DNA from: Henricia sp. BOLD:AAB3569
Taxonomy: Eukaryota; Echinodermata; Asteroidea; Spinulosida; Echinasteridae
Assembly: GCA_037783545.1 (NCBI GenBank)
Contig: JBBELK010000216.1
Coordinates: forward strand, 682,001 to 746,000
DNA: 64,000 nt
Reading direction: 5' to 3'
This document shows positions 11,800-23,076 of this stretch, piece after piece. The notes under the pieces were generated by a model. That model had not been told where the DNA came from and made no database searches. It saw only the letters and a program-made list of their open reading frames with translations. The translations under genes and the position numbers were made by a program. How positions within the stretch are numbered: the first letter of the stretch is position 1; every line of letters begins with the position of its first letter.

Positions 11800-14135
11800 A
11801 TGGGTACTTCGTGCATACTTATGCAGTTAAAATGTGGAACAAAGCAAATCAGAACACGTTTCTTTCAAGAGGCCGCCGCTTTGTTTGTAAGAAGTCCTTC
11901 ACCACGTCCACGGGGCCGTTCGCGTTCGTCAGCTAGGAAGGACGCCCTCTGCCGACAACTTACCTCGTACTTTAAACTTTTCTGCTCATCTTTCAAGTTC
12001 TTGGAATGTCAAGCTGTTTACAAAACATCTGCTATTAATTTGCATAAATACTCGGGTCTTGTTTGTGAAAGTAGCGATGACAAAACAGAAGCCATTTTGT
12101 CTCGAGATTTTGAGCTACACGAGAATTTTGTGTCGGAAGAAGAGGAGAAATTCTTACTTGATGATGTGGAAGATTACTTGGAGGATATGGAGTATGAATA
12201 TGATCACTGGGACAATGTGAGTTGGTGGACACAGACAAGACCCGACTTTATTTTGAAAGTTGAATCATATTAGCGCCTGCGGAATTTGGAAAGAATTACG
12301 TTTACTGGTCGCTGTTTATTCTCCTTGTAATGAAATTAATGAACACCAAAATGAGTTAGTATTTTTATTATTATTATTACTTCTTTCTGAGACTGAAAGT
12401 GAAACCAAGGATTCCTCAAAAGTGCGTATTGCACTGTCGCTCGTAAGCGTGAGGAAACTCATGAGGAGAAGACAATGAATTAGAAACGGTCAGAGACACC
12501 GGGAACCCCCTTGCTCTTTACGAAAGAATGCTCTGGCGTTACCTATAACATACTGGACCAACGTACGGCTTTACATCCCTTCTGAAGGATAGAGCAATTG
12601 TGTTTAAGTACCTTGCTCAAGGGTACAGGTACCCTAGCCGGGTATCGAACCCGCAACCCCAAGTTTTCACCCGAGTATTGTGAGTCAGTGACCTATAGTC
12701 AGTGACCATTCGGCCATTGTACCCCACTTTAAAGATTAGGAGTGACTTTTGGAATGAAATCAACAATTTCCTTGAAAATACTTAAACCTTTTCTGTCCTG
12801 CTCCATAGACTTAACACATGGCGCCTCAGTGATGACCAGTGAACGGAATTCATACCCGAGATTTTTCTTTCTAGAATTTTTTAAAAATTACTTTTTGAAT
12901 TCAGCGGCGTACCGGTACCATACAAGTAGTCAGCAATGTTGAGAAATCATATTAATGGTTTTTGTGGTACATGTATTATAATATTTTGCATCTTGAAAAA
13001 TTTGCAGTGGAATAAATTAAAATAGCTTTTGGGTATCCAAAAATAACTCAATCTGCAGATACCCCAACGCGCCCCAAATAAAATTTCCTGGAAATTTACA
13101 AAATTTTATACAAATGAGTCTTAAAAACATGTAATTTGTAATTAACCTGTACTTACTTACTTCCTATGCAGGCAATACATGGCTATAAAGAAACTGAGAA
13201 GTCTAGATGGTCTGACCAAAGCCAGGCAATCTTACAGCGCGTTAGAGCGACCGCATTCCCTGCAGGACAGAACCAACTATCTCTGGTGCATGTCTTAGAT
13301 TTGGCTAAGGATGGGTACATTAAACCGCATGTCGACAGTGTCAAGGTAGCGTCCATGTTGTCTTAATTTCTTGTTTAAAATACAGCCACTTATTGTAAGT
13401 AGTGTACTAACACTTTTGCTGAATTGTTATCCACAGTTCTGTGGCTCCACCATTACCGGCCTGAGTTTACTGTCATCAGCTGTTATGAGACTAGCGAGAG
13501 AAGACGATCCCCAGCAATGGGTTAACATCCTTCTCAGACCCAGGTCGCTCTATGTCATAAAGTAAGTGCCTTTCTCAAAGCATTTTTCATTTTATTAAAG
13601 GAGGTTAATGGGTTTCGTTCTAACCTAACAATCATTCAAAATGCCTCCCCAAAATATACAAACTGTCCATGGGAAGAAAACCTGAAATTTGGAATCTCCA
13701 ATTTAGAGCTGGAAGCAAAAAGGTTGGTTTAATCAGTTCACTGTTATAAATTAGTTCACTAAACATCTGTGAATTTTTGACAATATTCTTGAAAATATAC
13801 GAATTAAGAGCGTGAAATGTCAGAATGGTAATGAGAAAAATATGACACATGATATGGTATCAAAATCTCATCACCCATAAGCACCTTTAACTCAAGTACA
13901 CAAAGGGTGGGATAAAACAATTTGTTTATTGGCCAGTTCATGTATTTTCACTTTTTTTTTACTTTGAGTTTTTTCAAGACTTGAAATAATTCTTTGTAAA
14001 TTTTGCACCAATAGGGGCAAAGTGCGGTATGAGTTCACGCATGAAATCTTGAAGGACGATGAATCTTTATTCAGAGGTCAAAGGGTACCACGAGAACGCC
14101 GAATTTCAGTCATGTGTCGGAACGAGCCGTCTTGA
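11800..14135 (+). CDS. ALKBH7: ALKBH7, mitochondrial AlkB-family dioxygenase
   Basis: Exons 11800-12216, 13172-13345, 13437-13561 and 14015-14135 join in frame to 278 residues and stop at TGA. The C-terminal two thirds match remembered vertebrate ALKBH7 closely: [66 protein letters not shown] and RRISVMCR. The family is Fe(II)/2-oxoglutarate-dependent. The metal ligands are visible as the HVD of PHVDS and the His of FTHEIL, and the distal RRIS arginines fit 2-oxoglutarate binding. In mammals the protein is in the mitochondrial matrix and is linked to programmed necrosis and mitochondrial RNA. The N-terminal part is Arg/Ser/Phe-rich and poor in acidic residues, fitting a targeting peptide, but it is longer than in human. 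ATG 11800 is the first in frame; ATG 11821 is possible. Confidence 0.93.
12490..12735 (-). repeat. tRNA-derived SINE, reverse copy (family of 57779-57960)
   Basis: Read on the minus strand it has GGGTTGCGGGTTCGATACCC and the AAGTACCTTGCTCAAGGGTA complement, then GGCTTTACATCCCTTCTGAA and GAGCAAGGGGG. The plus-oriented relative at 57779 shares all of these. It lies in ALKBH7 intron 1. Confidence 0.7.
13590..13892. repeat. Dispersed MITE (TTAAAGGAGCG family)
   Basis: It shares CAAAATGCCTCCCCAAAATA, GAAACCTGAAATTTGGAATC-like and GGAAGCAAAAAGGTTGG motifs with 36656-36993 (same strand) and 63012-63310 (opposite strand). It lies in ALKBH7 intron 3. Confidence 0.75.
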
Positions 14136-14930
14136 ACCGAGGTGATTTTACCCCCCTTTTATTAAATTAAGATAAACTCTGTCTCTGAAATGTTTGTCCT
14201 AGGGCCTCTAGTCAACAAAACACTGCAAGTTGTTCAACACAACATCACAGACATTTTCAGGAGAAATACTTTATTTTTTCAAAACCTGTTACATTTCCGC
14301 CCTGCACATAGTTACTTTCAGTAATTTTTGAACCAAAGTCGGACGTTTTTTTTAGAACATGTCTTAATGATGTTGGCAAAATTTATTTGAAAAACAATTT
14401 ATTTTCGTTTATGAAAAGAGAGGAACCAATGTAAAATGCGTAAATTTTGTGATAGTTCTGCAAGCCTGGTTTGTGGTATTTAAGGTACATGTATATTTAA
14501 GGTACATGTATTCTTAAGGAATGTTAATATGGATTACAACTCGGGATAGAAATTGGATTCCACATACACTTATATACAGTAAATGATCAATCAATTGGTT
14601 AATGTCGAAGCTTCTAATTTTGCCGCAATTTATTAGGACACTGCCAATTGCATGTGGTTTTCACTTGAAGCACTCTTCCATAGAAATTCAAAACGTTCTT
14701 AGGTAGACTACAAAAGGACACTTAGACCAGGGGCAACAATCTTCTGACCTCCTTAAATTTGAGCCATGTCAAGTTGCCTGGTGTGGGTCATATCCCTGCA
14801 GTCACAGGAATTTGGACAGAGAAAGAATTAAGTCCCTTTCAACGAATGTTTCAGCAATTATCACATATCCTGCATGAAATCTGTAAAAATTTACATTAAA
14901 AATAAGTAACGTTGAATCACATTTGGGGCC

Positions 14931-15436
14931 GTCCAAAGTTGTCAACATTTTCACGGAACTGCAAAGCATAGGAACGGGGAGGGGGATCGAGGGCCGTTTA
15001 CGACTTTACATGCACTGTAAAATGTTGAAAAGTAGTAATTTTGGGGAGGGATGGAGGTCTTGAAAAATATTACGCTCTGTATTAAGTAAAGTCGCTTCAC
15101 GAGCCAAGCTGGCTCATACGGCCGGTACTGATCATCCCTGGTGCCATTGGCATGCGCATGAAGTTACTAGGAGCATCGCTACTTCCACTTGATGGTATGC
15201 CAGTCCATCGCAGGTTTACCCCCAGCATTTAGTTGAGTTTCCCAATTATTAATTGCCAGTACCCATTTATACACCTGGGTGGAGAGAGACAATGTGGACA
15301 CAACGCGATAGTAGTGACCAGGCCTCGAACCATGTACCTATCGCCCCAAAGTCTGACACGCTATCCACTAGACCACGGCGTCTCCACACTACGCTCTGTA
15401 GAACCATGAAAATGTTGGACAACTTTGGACGGCCCC
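14931..15436. mobile_element. MITE with GGGGCCGTCCAAAGTTGTC termini, interrupted by a SINE
   Basis: The left terminus GGGGCCGTCCAAAGTTGTCA and the right terminus GACAACTTTGGACGGCCCC are inverted repeats. The body CATGCACTGTAAAATGTTGA is shared with copies at 27118-27467 and 42947-43162. A SINE at 15082-15389 interrupts it and has duplicated 11 bp of the MITE. Confidence 0.85.
15082..15389 (-). mobile_element. Full-length tRNA-derived SINE with 11-bp target-site duplication
   Basis: On the minus strand the head reads CGTGGTCTAGTGGATAGCGT (A box) followed by ATGGTTCGAGGCC (B box). Perfect copies of TACGCTCTGTA flank it at 15071-15081 and 15390-15400. The length is 308 bp. The clean duplication indicates insertion by LINE-type target-primed reverse transcription. 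Confidence 0.85.
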
Positions 15437-16544
15437 AAAAGTCCCTAATATAGGATTTTTATCACATTATTGACTAAGAGGAACCATGGAGGAAGTTTTC
15501 TTCCTCCATGGAGGAACTAACTATGAAAACATAATTTATAACCACTTTGAAAGGTTCGATTACACATTTTGGGTTTGCATGCTAATGTTAATTTCCATAT
15601 TAATGAGCAAAATTATGATGTCACATTAGGCAAATTCCACTTGTTTATGCACCATAAATATTTCTTCTGTTTTTGAAAGTTTTTTTACCCTTTGTTGTTT
15701 TCTTTGCATTAAAAATTCCTGTTCCTAGTCAAGAAGAAGAAAAAAATTTAATTGTTGACCACAATTCCAGTTGGAATTCTTTTTTTTTCTTACTTTTAAC
15801 TGGTGAGTTCCTAAAGCAAACACAAACAGCGCCATCTCTTGGCAAACATATTGGAAAATTAAAAAGAGCCACTGATTTCTTTTTATTTTCAAACCCAAAC
15901 TAACATGCATTGTCTTGTTAGTATAATGTATCTATATTCCTACATTGCAAAGAATGATCCTGGATTGACTGACATACCGAACATTTTAGGGGCCCTTTAA
16001 ACGTTGCTTATTCTGAGCAAAAGTTGCATCTAAACTTCAGGCTTTATGTTGGGGGCGCAGTAAGGGCTATCCTCAGTAGTCATGATGGTGTAGATCCCGT
16101 ACGCACTGGAAGGTGTCTGGTCAGCATTGTAACCCATCTTAACATTGCTGACCCCGGCGTGACCTTTGTAGGTGCAGCCTTGACCTTGACCCCAGGTCCA
16201 GAAGCAGGGATAGGCCAATGCGGAGCAGTCATTGTTGATGCTGGCTGTGTACAGCTTGTGGGAACGACTGTGGGCGCAGTCGTCTCCCACAAAGTACCAA
16301 CATCCAGGTTGGTGATTGCCAGAGTTTGCGTAGATGTCAACATGGCCCACCTGAAACCACAGAATGGCAGGGGGGAAAAAATCAGAAGTAGCTTTAAATT
16401 GACTTAAATCTTTAGAGAGTTTCTTCTTGTGATTCTCCCCCGTTACTTTCATTTCCCTTTTCTTATCTCAATTCGTTCTCATTTCAAACACTGAGAGAAA
16501 AAGTGGGTTCTTAGGAAAAACCCGAGGGAGCTATGTCACTGTAC

Positions 16545-16735
16545 CTCATAAGTCAGCTGGTAGAACATCTGTCAGTTGTGTCAGAGGTCTTGGGGAAACC
16601 TAAGGCAGTATACCACTGTGCCTCGTAGCTCAGCTGGCAGAGCATCTGCCCGGTTTATCAGAAATCTCGGGAAAAGCCTGAGGGAGTATACCACTGTGCC
16701 CCATTGGTCAGCCGGTAGAGCATCTGCCTGGTGAC
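16545..16735 (+). repeat. Three tandem tRNA-like SINE heads
   Basis: Three consecutive units begin with variants of GAGGGAGTATACCACTGTGCC followed by A-box-like TCAGCTGGTAGAGCATCTG. None of the three has a clear B box. They lie between the last two exons of the truncated lipase copy. Confidence 0.7.
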
Positions 16736-17761
16736 CAAACAACAGGCATCCAGGCACCCAAAATGATGTGCAATTATAATCCAAGCTTACCGGTTGGTAC
16801 AAGCCGAACGTGGATGTGTGTATAACATCAACGAATTTTGCGTCACTCGGATCGAGTCGGCAGTTGAGTTCGTCTCCTTGGAAATCGGGTTTGGCTGGAT
16901 CCATACCTATGGTGGCAGGGTTGAGCCGTGAAAAGAAAAAAGAGGCTACATCAGTCGCGCGTGGTTATTAGCGTCAGGGTTTTAATTTTAGGTATTCCAC
17001 ATTGGCAACTAAAAAGACGTCTTTTAAGACGTCAGGAAAAATGTCTTTTGGCTTTGCATATACGACCCAAATAGGACATTTATAAGACGTCATAAAGACC
17101 AGCACGTCTAGACTCTTGTGTTCAGGTCCGTTGGTCACAAAATGAAGACGAAAGTTAACACATTTAACGCGGCATACACAATATCATTCTTATAAAACCA
17201 TACTAGAAAACACAGGACGTACAATTAAATAAACTAAAACGAAACATCCCGCTGTCCAATTTTCTTTAAACTTGGCACCAACATCTGATGATGCATATAG
17301 CAAACAATGACAGTTACTTAGTTAAAACACCAAAAACCATGCAGTTTAACTCTAGAAGAGAACGAGATACGAACTTGAAACTTAAGACGATGACCTTTGA
17401 CCTGGTTCCTATTGGTCAAACATGTTGGCCTATAATTTGAAAGTGGTAAGAGATACCAGGATGAGCTCAATGGCATTATGCTTGGGTTTGGTCATGCTGT
17501 ACAAAAATTAAGACTGTGACATTTGACCTCATTTCCTAGCCTATTGGTCAAACAAATGTTGGCCTATAATTTAAAAGTGGTAAGAGATATCAGGATTTGG
17601 TGCTGAAGATAAGGCACTTCCCCTTTCACAATAACTTTTATAAAACCATAAACACGGGACTTAACAAGCATAATAAATAGATGCATAAAAAAACCAAACA
17701 GCCCGGTGTTTGTCAAAGTGACAAACACAAGATTTCTAGTTCATGGTCGGTTTTTAGGACA

Positions 17762-17990
17762 GTCAGGTTGGCGTCGTGGATTCTTCCCCGTCTTTCACCT
17801 GTGGCATCCCAAGTTCGATTCCGGGGCGTGTGTGCGGATTGGGTTTGCAGTTCCTACTTGACCGCGTGGGTTTTCTCCCCAAGAGATTTACCTGGGGGTT
17901 TTCCCTCCCACTGCTGAAACCACTTTTCCTTCTTTGTCATCTCAAGTTGATATTAACGTAAAGTTATAGTTGATGGGCCCTCGAAGATGC
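17762..17990 (+). repeat. tRNA-derived SINE (family also at 28060-28225, 42130-42290, 51205-51330)
   Basis: TGGCGTCGTGGATTC, then AAGTTCGATTCCGG, then a body with GGGTTTGCAG, GTGGGTTTTCTCCCC and TCATCTCAAGTTGATA. The same order of motifs, direct or reverse complemented, appears in the other copies. Confidence 0.7.
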
Positions 17991-18238
17991 CACAAAATTA
18001 ACAACTAGTACTACAACTAGCTCTTACCAGAAATGCGCTGGCCGATGTATCCGCCCGTCTGACCGCCTAAGCTATGGCCAATGATGTGCACGTCCTCGTA
18101 GTTAAACCTGGCGTACTGCACGTTAAATCTGAGGAGATCGGTAGTCAGTTTGGCTACAACTCGCGTATTCTGCCTTGCCGTGCAATAGTCGGGGAGGAGA
18201 AACCCTGGATTGGCGCCATTTTTCTAGTCCACGATTGA

Positions 18239-18393
18239 TGGCATTTCATAAAAGAATTAAGCAGTCGTTTTTTGCTTAAAGCCCTTATTTAGCAAGCCAA
18301 ATCGCATGCTAACGCCGTCGCTTGAGCAAATTTTCGTGCTACGCTTAATCAAACATTTTGATTAAGCATAACATGTTTTATGAAATTGGCCCC
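18239..18393. repeat. MITE at the broken 5' edge of the lipase copy
   Basis: GGCATTTCATAAAAGAATTA on the left and TGTTTTATGAAATTGGCCCC on the right are inverted repeats of the same family as 8050-8515. It directly abuts the point where similarity to lipase exon 4 ends. Confidence 0.7.
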
Positions 18394-18399
18394 TGGTAG

Positions 18400-18565
18400 C
18401 AAGACGCGGATACTTTGTACCTGTGGGTGGGGATTTTTGTCGGCTACATTTTGCCCCAGGGCCGGGTGGGGATTTTGTCGCGCAAAGGTGACAATCCCAC
18501 CTCTTAGGCGGGGTATCCCGTGAGGACTCTGATAGGTGCATAATGCCGTGCGTCCTGCATGAGTA
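18400..18565. repeat. G-rich dispersed repeat, copy at 24485-24750
   Basis: Shared motifs are GTGGGGATTTTGTC, GGTGACAATCCCACCTCTTA-like and GGGGTA followed by TGATAGGTGCAT. Confidence 0.65.
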
Positions 18566-18933
18566 TAGTGCTTTGTCGATCTATATATGTCACATCAAAA
18601 CCTTCCCCCAACATGTCCGTCTGTGCAAATGGTCTATTGTTACATGTACAAACGTTTCAAGAAGGGTTTACAAAGCCACAATAAAGACACGCGCAATACA
18701 AACAATCTGAGTACTTTTTGTTTTAATTTTAAGAAACGATGAAATTTTCTCTATTTTTTCGCAAACTTGTCATTACACATTCGGGCCGGGTCCATTCAAC
18801 TTAATAATTGCAAGAACAGAATAATCTCAAGAAATGCTTGTTTTAAAAATTGACGTAGATCGAGTTTTTTTCTATCATTTTTAGAGTAGTTTTGGGGCTA
18901 TGTACTTTCGCAATGAATGCTTTAGCATGGATC

Positions 18934-19130
18934 TTGTTTTCGCGACCACATCCAGAAACAGGTTTTGACGTAGGCGGCAAACTGTTCATTGGTTAATCGG
19001 GAACACGTTTATGACGCAATTATCGATTCAACCAATAAACGGCTTTGGTTGCCGATGACTAAAGACCATTGGCTAAACTATTGATTACGTCATCCACATG
19101 CTTCCGGTTATGATGGTTGCAAACGTAAGT
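18934..19130. repeat. MITE (TTTTCGCG family)
   Basis: TTGTTTTCGCGACCACATCC at the left and GGTTGCAAACG at the right pair, with CATTGGTTAATCG and AACCAATAAACGG inside. Relatives are at 33304-33453 and 34051-34203. Confidence 0.65.
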
Positions 19131-19365
19131 TGGTGAAGCATCAACCATTTTGGTCTTTGACCGGAATCTTTTGTCACATATAAGGTAAAAAATTCTTAAA
19201 TGCGGCCTAATGTAATATTCCTTGTTAAACAAGACTGTGTCTTTCCATGTTTCCTGAATACGGAGTCACACATCTTTATTTCAAGCCATATTGGTCAGAT
19301 CTGAAAACTTTCGGACCCTATATGCCCATATTCCGCGTTACAGAGTTAATATTCAAAACCGACCT

Positions 19366-19587
19366 GTGGACAATTTCATGGAGCTGTTAAGTATATACAG
19401 AAATTTACTTAGCATAAAGTTCATATTTGCTTTGCAAAAGTGGGTTACCAGACAAAATCGTATGTGATGAGTTTTACGATCGACTGGTGTGCTGCTATAG
19501 AACACAAGCTGACATACAATTTTGGTTGGTAACCAATTTGTGCTAAGCAAATTTCTGTGCTTAACAGCTCCATAAAATTGGCCCCCT
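19366..19587. repeat. MITE (AATTGGCCCC family)
   Basis: GACAATTTCATGGAGCTGTT at the left is mirrored by AACAGCTCCATAAAATTGGC at the right. It lies just 3' of the intact lipase gene. Confidence 0.7.
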
Positions 19588-19764
19588 GATAGCCGTGTAT
19601 ACACCAAACATACATCTTCGTGTGCCTGGCAAAAGGGCATATAAGCGGTCTATAGTGCCAACAATCAGTGCCTGCAGGAAGGATGTACTTATTTTTCATT
19701 ATTTTGGCACCAGACTGCTTATACGCCTTTCTGCCACGCACGTGCGCATATGACGACATGTAAT

Positions 19765-22700
19765 TTACTCGGGTACGTTGTCAGGCGCACAGAATGGGCT
19801 CTCCTTATTTGTCATAATGATGTAGCTCCCGTAGTCGCTACGAGGAGTGGCGATTGCTTGGTATCCCATCTTGACCGTAGAGACCCCCGGTTTGGCCCTG
19901 TAAAAACAACCCTGGCCTTGTCCCTTTTCCCAAGTACACGGATAGGCCAGTGAGGCGCAGTCATCTTGGATGGTGTCTATGTAGTAACTGTGAGCCTTTT
20001 TGTGGCCACAGTTTCCCTCTAGCAAAGGTGGCCACGACGGGCAGCCAGGCATGTGCAGGGTGCCGTAGTTGGCATAGATGTCCACGTGACCCGCCTGCAG
20101 AAAAGATGAGCACATTAATTATATATGAGAAAGTCAGGCCTTGTCCGAAATATTCGGTTAGGTCTTGAAACACCGAAATGAAAACTTCATCCTTTGTGTT
20201 GTCAATTAAGGGTACTGGGTCTACCCTATAAAACCAGTTTCCCTGTGCTTTAGCAATGGACGTTTCAGAATACCAGCGAATGTTAAGACCCTGGCAAAGG
20301 ACGTCACACTTTAGTAGTCTATTGCGGTAAGAACCGACAAACTTGCTTTCTTACCGGCTGAAACAGACCGAACATGGATGTGTGGATGACATCAACGAAG
20401 TTGGCGTCACTCGGATCGAGTCGGCAGTCGAGTTCGTCTCCTTGGAAATCGGGTTCGGCTGGATCCATACCTGGGGGAACGGAGCAAAGTGAGGGTAAAG
20501 ATTGACATACACAGTAGTATTAGCAAGGGATTTAACGGGACCCGAATTGGTCCGAACGAATACAAAAAGCCGAACGCCTCATGGATTTGATTACCCCTGT
20601 TCGTACAAATAGTTTCAGCAGTAGTTGCGGAGAACTCGTAAAAACGGTTCGCGTTCGGCGACAACTCGTATCATGATAACACATGCATGCAGAAGTGCAT
20701 ATTATATACCCTTGACAAAACTCCGCAATAATGCAATCATGCACTGAAAAGTTACAGCATCAATTTACCATGCAGCAGTTTTAAAGAAATTAAAGTACAT
20801 GTACAATTTCAGGATTTGTTCTACTCATCAATATGCTCGCCAGGGAACCTGATCATACGATAATATGGCGCTGTTTTCTTGTTTTTCCATCATCATCCGT
20901 AAACACAAACGTATCGAAAGGTTGGGACTATACCAGTATACGATAGTCTCATTTATGTTGCTTTTACCTGAAATGCGTCCAATCTTCCCGCCCAATTCCT
21001 GACCAACGTACCCTCCCGTCTGACCGCCCAGGCTGTGGCCAATGATGTGCACGTCATCGTAGTCAAAGTGAGAATACCGGGCCTCGAATTGTTTAAGAAG
21101 GTTGGCGATTTGTCGAGCAACGACGCGAAGGTTCTGCCTCGCCTTGCAGTAATCGGGGAAGAAAAAGCCCGGGGCGGCTCCTTTTTTCCAGTCCACGACG
21201 ATCACGTTAAAATCGTCCTACATCGGGATTGAAGGGTTAATTGCAATGGTATTTGTGATAATTGCAAACTTTAGTCCAAATTAAAAAGAGGCTCAGTGTG
21301 ACAACATTGGGGTATCTGCACTATAAACCTCCGAACCTCTTGGTTTTAAAAGATCAGCTGCCATCATAATTATGTGACATTTACCCATCCCCGCGTGGTT
21401 GTCACAGTCTAAAGCAAACCAGGCCAGATATACCCTTCAGTCACAGGAATTTGGACAGAAAAAGAAATCCCTTTCAATAAATGTACACATGTGATCGAAG
21501 GGGATATAAGGCCGAATGGCCATTTTTAGGCAAGGGCATGTGCGGAGAACCCCCACCCCTCCCTTTACGATACAAAAGACTGAGATGGATTATCTAAATC
21601 GATTTGAAAGTAGACACTGTCTCTATATTGAACGTCCCGTAGATGGGGAACGGTCATTGTGCCAAATTGCCGTGTCATGACAAGTTACGGAAAGGTATCG
21701 AACCAACTACTTTTACTAGTACTGCATGTAGGCCGATTTGATTATTTTGCTCCGTGAACTTGCTATATCATGTAACTTTCGCTGTCTAACCAACGGAGAA
21801 GCCCAAGTTCAAATTTCGGAAACAAAGTTGCTACGAAAAGACCATTTTAATATTTTCTTCCAACAAACCTTTGTCAACAACTCATCTTTCATCTCTGGCA
21901 CCCAAGCGGACTGTCCGCTACTTCTGAACCCGTGAATAATGAACTTGGTCGGCCTAGCTGGATCAAACTGACTGCCCGAACCACCATCCGTCAGTTGCTC
22001 CGGAGACGAAGGATTGAGACGCGTGAACAGGTTGAATTTAGTGCCGATGTATTTGGGTCTCTTGGGCGGAAAACCCCGGCGATGACACGGCAGGTCGGCG
22101 GTGAATGTACCCAAGCCGGAAAAGGTAACTGGGCTGAACCTCTTGGTACAAACGTACTTGGGAGAAACTGGAAACGAAATCGAAACCAGACGAAAGCCTA
22201 AAATGTTGCTGTTGTGATTTCCACATTTAAGGAGGAGAAGCCGTGCTGAAAGTTATTTCGTAAAAATGACATCTCCATAATTATTTGCCGGCCAGAAAAC
22301 ATGCACATTAATCTTGCATTGCGTGGATAGCTTTCCAATCACAGCAATTTAAATTTTGGGGGAAAACGCCCTTTTCCTTGTTACTGTATTGTTGCAAAAC
22401 TTACGTTTGTCTGGTGAGCACGAACACGCCGAAGACCATCTTCCTTGTTCTGTAAAAATACAACAGAATAGTCAATACACATGATATCGACAAGAAAAGA
22501 ATTTCAAATTTTGTGTCAAGGCGAGCAATGAGCTTAACTTTATTGTACAGTGACAGTCATAGATACTTTGAAGGGAATTTAATAAACTTTGCAATAACAT
22601 GAGTCGATACTGTGTGTGGTCTTCCGAAATTTCTACAATAATAATAATGAGAAGTTTGTAACATTTGTAAAAACTCTGGATGCAGCAATAGGGCGACAAT

Positions 22701-23076
22701 TCGGGAAGCCTCTCCCCGGGGACCACCGAAATTTCGGGAAGAATCACTCAAATTTACACCAAATGTCTCTACCCGAAGCTTCCAAAAATGGTTACAGACC
22801 TAAGAGAGACGGTTCTAGACCTAATAAAAATGGTTCTCGATTAAAAAAAAAAATGGTTTTTGACCTTAAAAAAATGGTTTTTAAACTCAAAAATATTAGG
22901 GCGACACCAAATTGTCGCCCTATTGAGCGTGTCGCCCTAATATAGCTTTTTTACACACAAATTGTCGCCCTATCCTATCAAACAGAGTTTTTGATGAACT
23001 TGCTTTCATTGACCGCCAGTGCCGCTACAACAACGGCGAAAAGAGTGAAAACACGTAGCAGATTGGCGATGCCCAT
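19765..23076 (-). CDS. Secreted lipase, pancreatic lipase / phospholipase A1 type
   Basis: Exons 23076-23004, 22449-22405, 22167-21869, 21217-20968, 20470-20355 and 20094-19765 join in frame to 370 residues. The N-terminus [20 protein letters not shown] is a signal peptide. Family marks in order: [12 protein letters not shown] (oxyanion region), [30 protein letters not shown] (nucleophile Ser), [22 protein letters not shown] (acid), [10 protein letters not shown], and [11 protein letters not shown] (His). The lid between the paired cysteines, [14 protein letters not shown], is short as in phospholipases A1, so the substrate may be phospholipid rather than triglyceride. There is no room for a C-terminal PLAT domain. 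ATG 23076 has a strong Kozak context (ACCATGG); an in-frame ATG at 23097 would add seven residues. Intron 1 uses a GC donor. A broken relative lies just downstream. Confidence 0.9.

Larger units (their letters stand above)
14136..16029. other. Spacer between ALKBH7 and the truncated lipase copy
   Basis: The genes on each side converge here, so both 3' UTRs should lie in it. No canonical AATAAA was identified close to either stop. It holds the nested MITE/SINE pair at 14931-15436 and a short perfect hairpin near 15488-15515 (CATGGAGGAAG mirrored by CTTCCTCCATG). No gene seen. Confidence 0.6.
16030..18238 (-). pseudogene. 5'-truncated lipase copy with nonsense codon (tandem relative of the gene at 19765-23076)
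   Basis: Three exons align with exons 4-6 of the neighbouring lipase: about 18238-18028, 16906-16791 and 16350-16030. The nucleophile motif [13 protein letters not shown], the acid motif FVDVIHTS and a histidine motif CAHSRSH are kept, and the last two exons have open frames. The tryptophan codon expected in VVDWKKG is TAG at 18226-18224. Seven codons before RISG are missing relative to the neighbour. The 5' part of exon 4 stops abruptly next to a MITE at 18239-18393, and no counterparts of exons 1-3 were found between 18393 and 19764. This indicates a decayed tandem duplicate. A rescue by another promoter starting past the stop is possible but would lack the N-terminal half. Confidence 0.8.

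Noticed and set aside
16024-16407. 127-codon plus-strand open frame
   Set aside because: It is antisense to the last exon of the truncated lipase copy, whose family motifs are on the minus strand.
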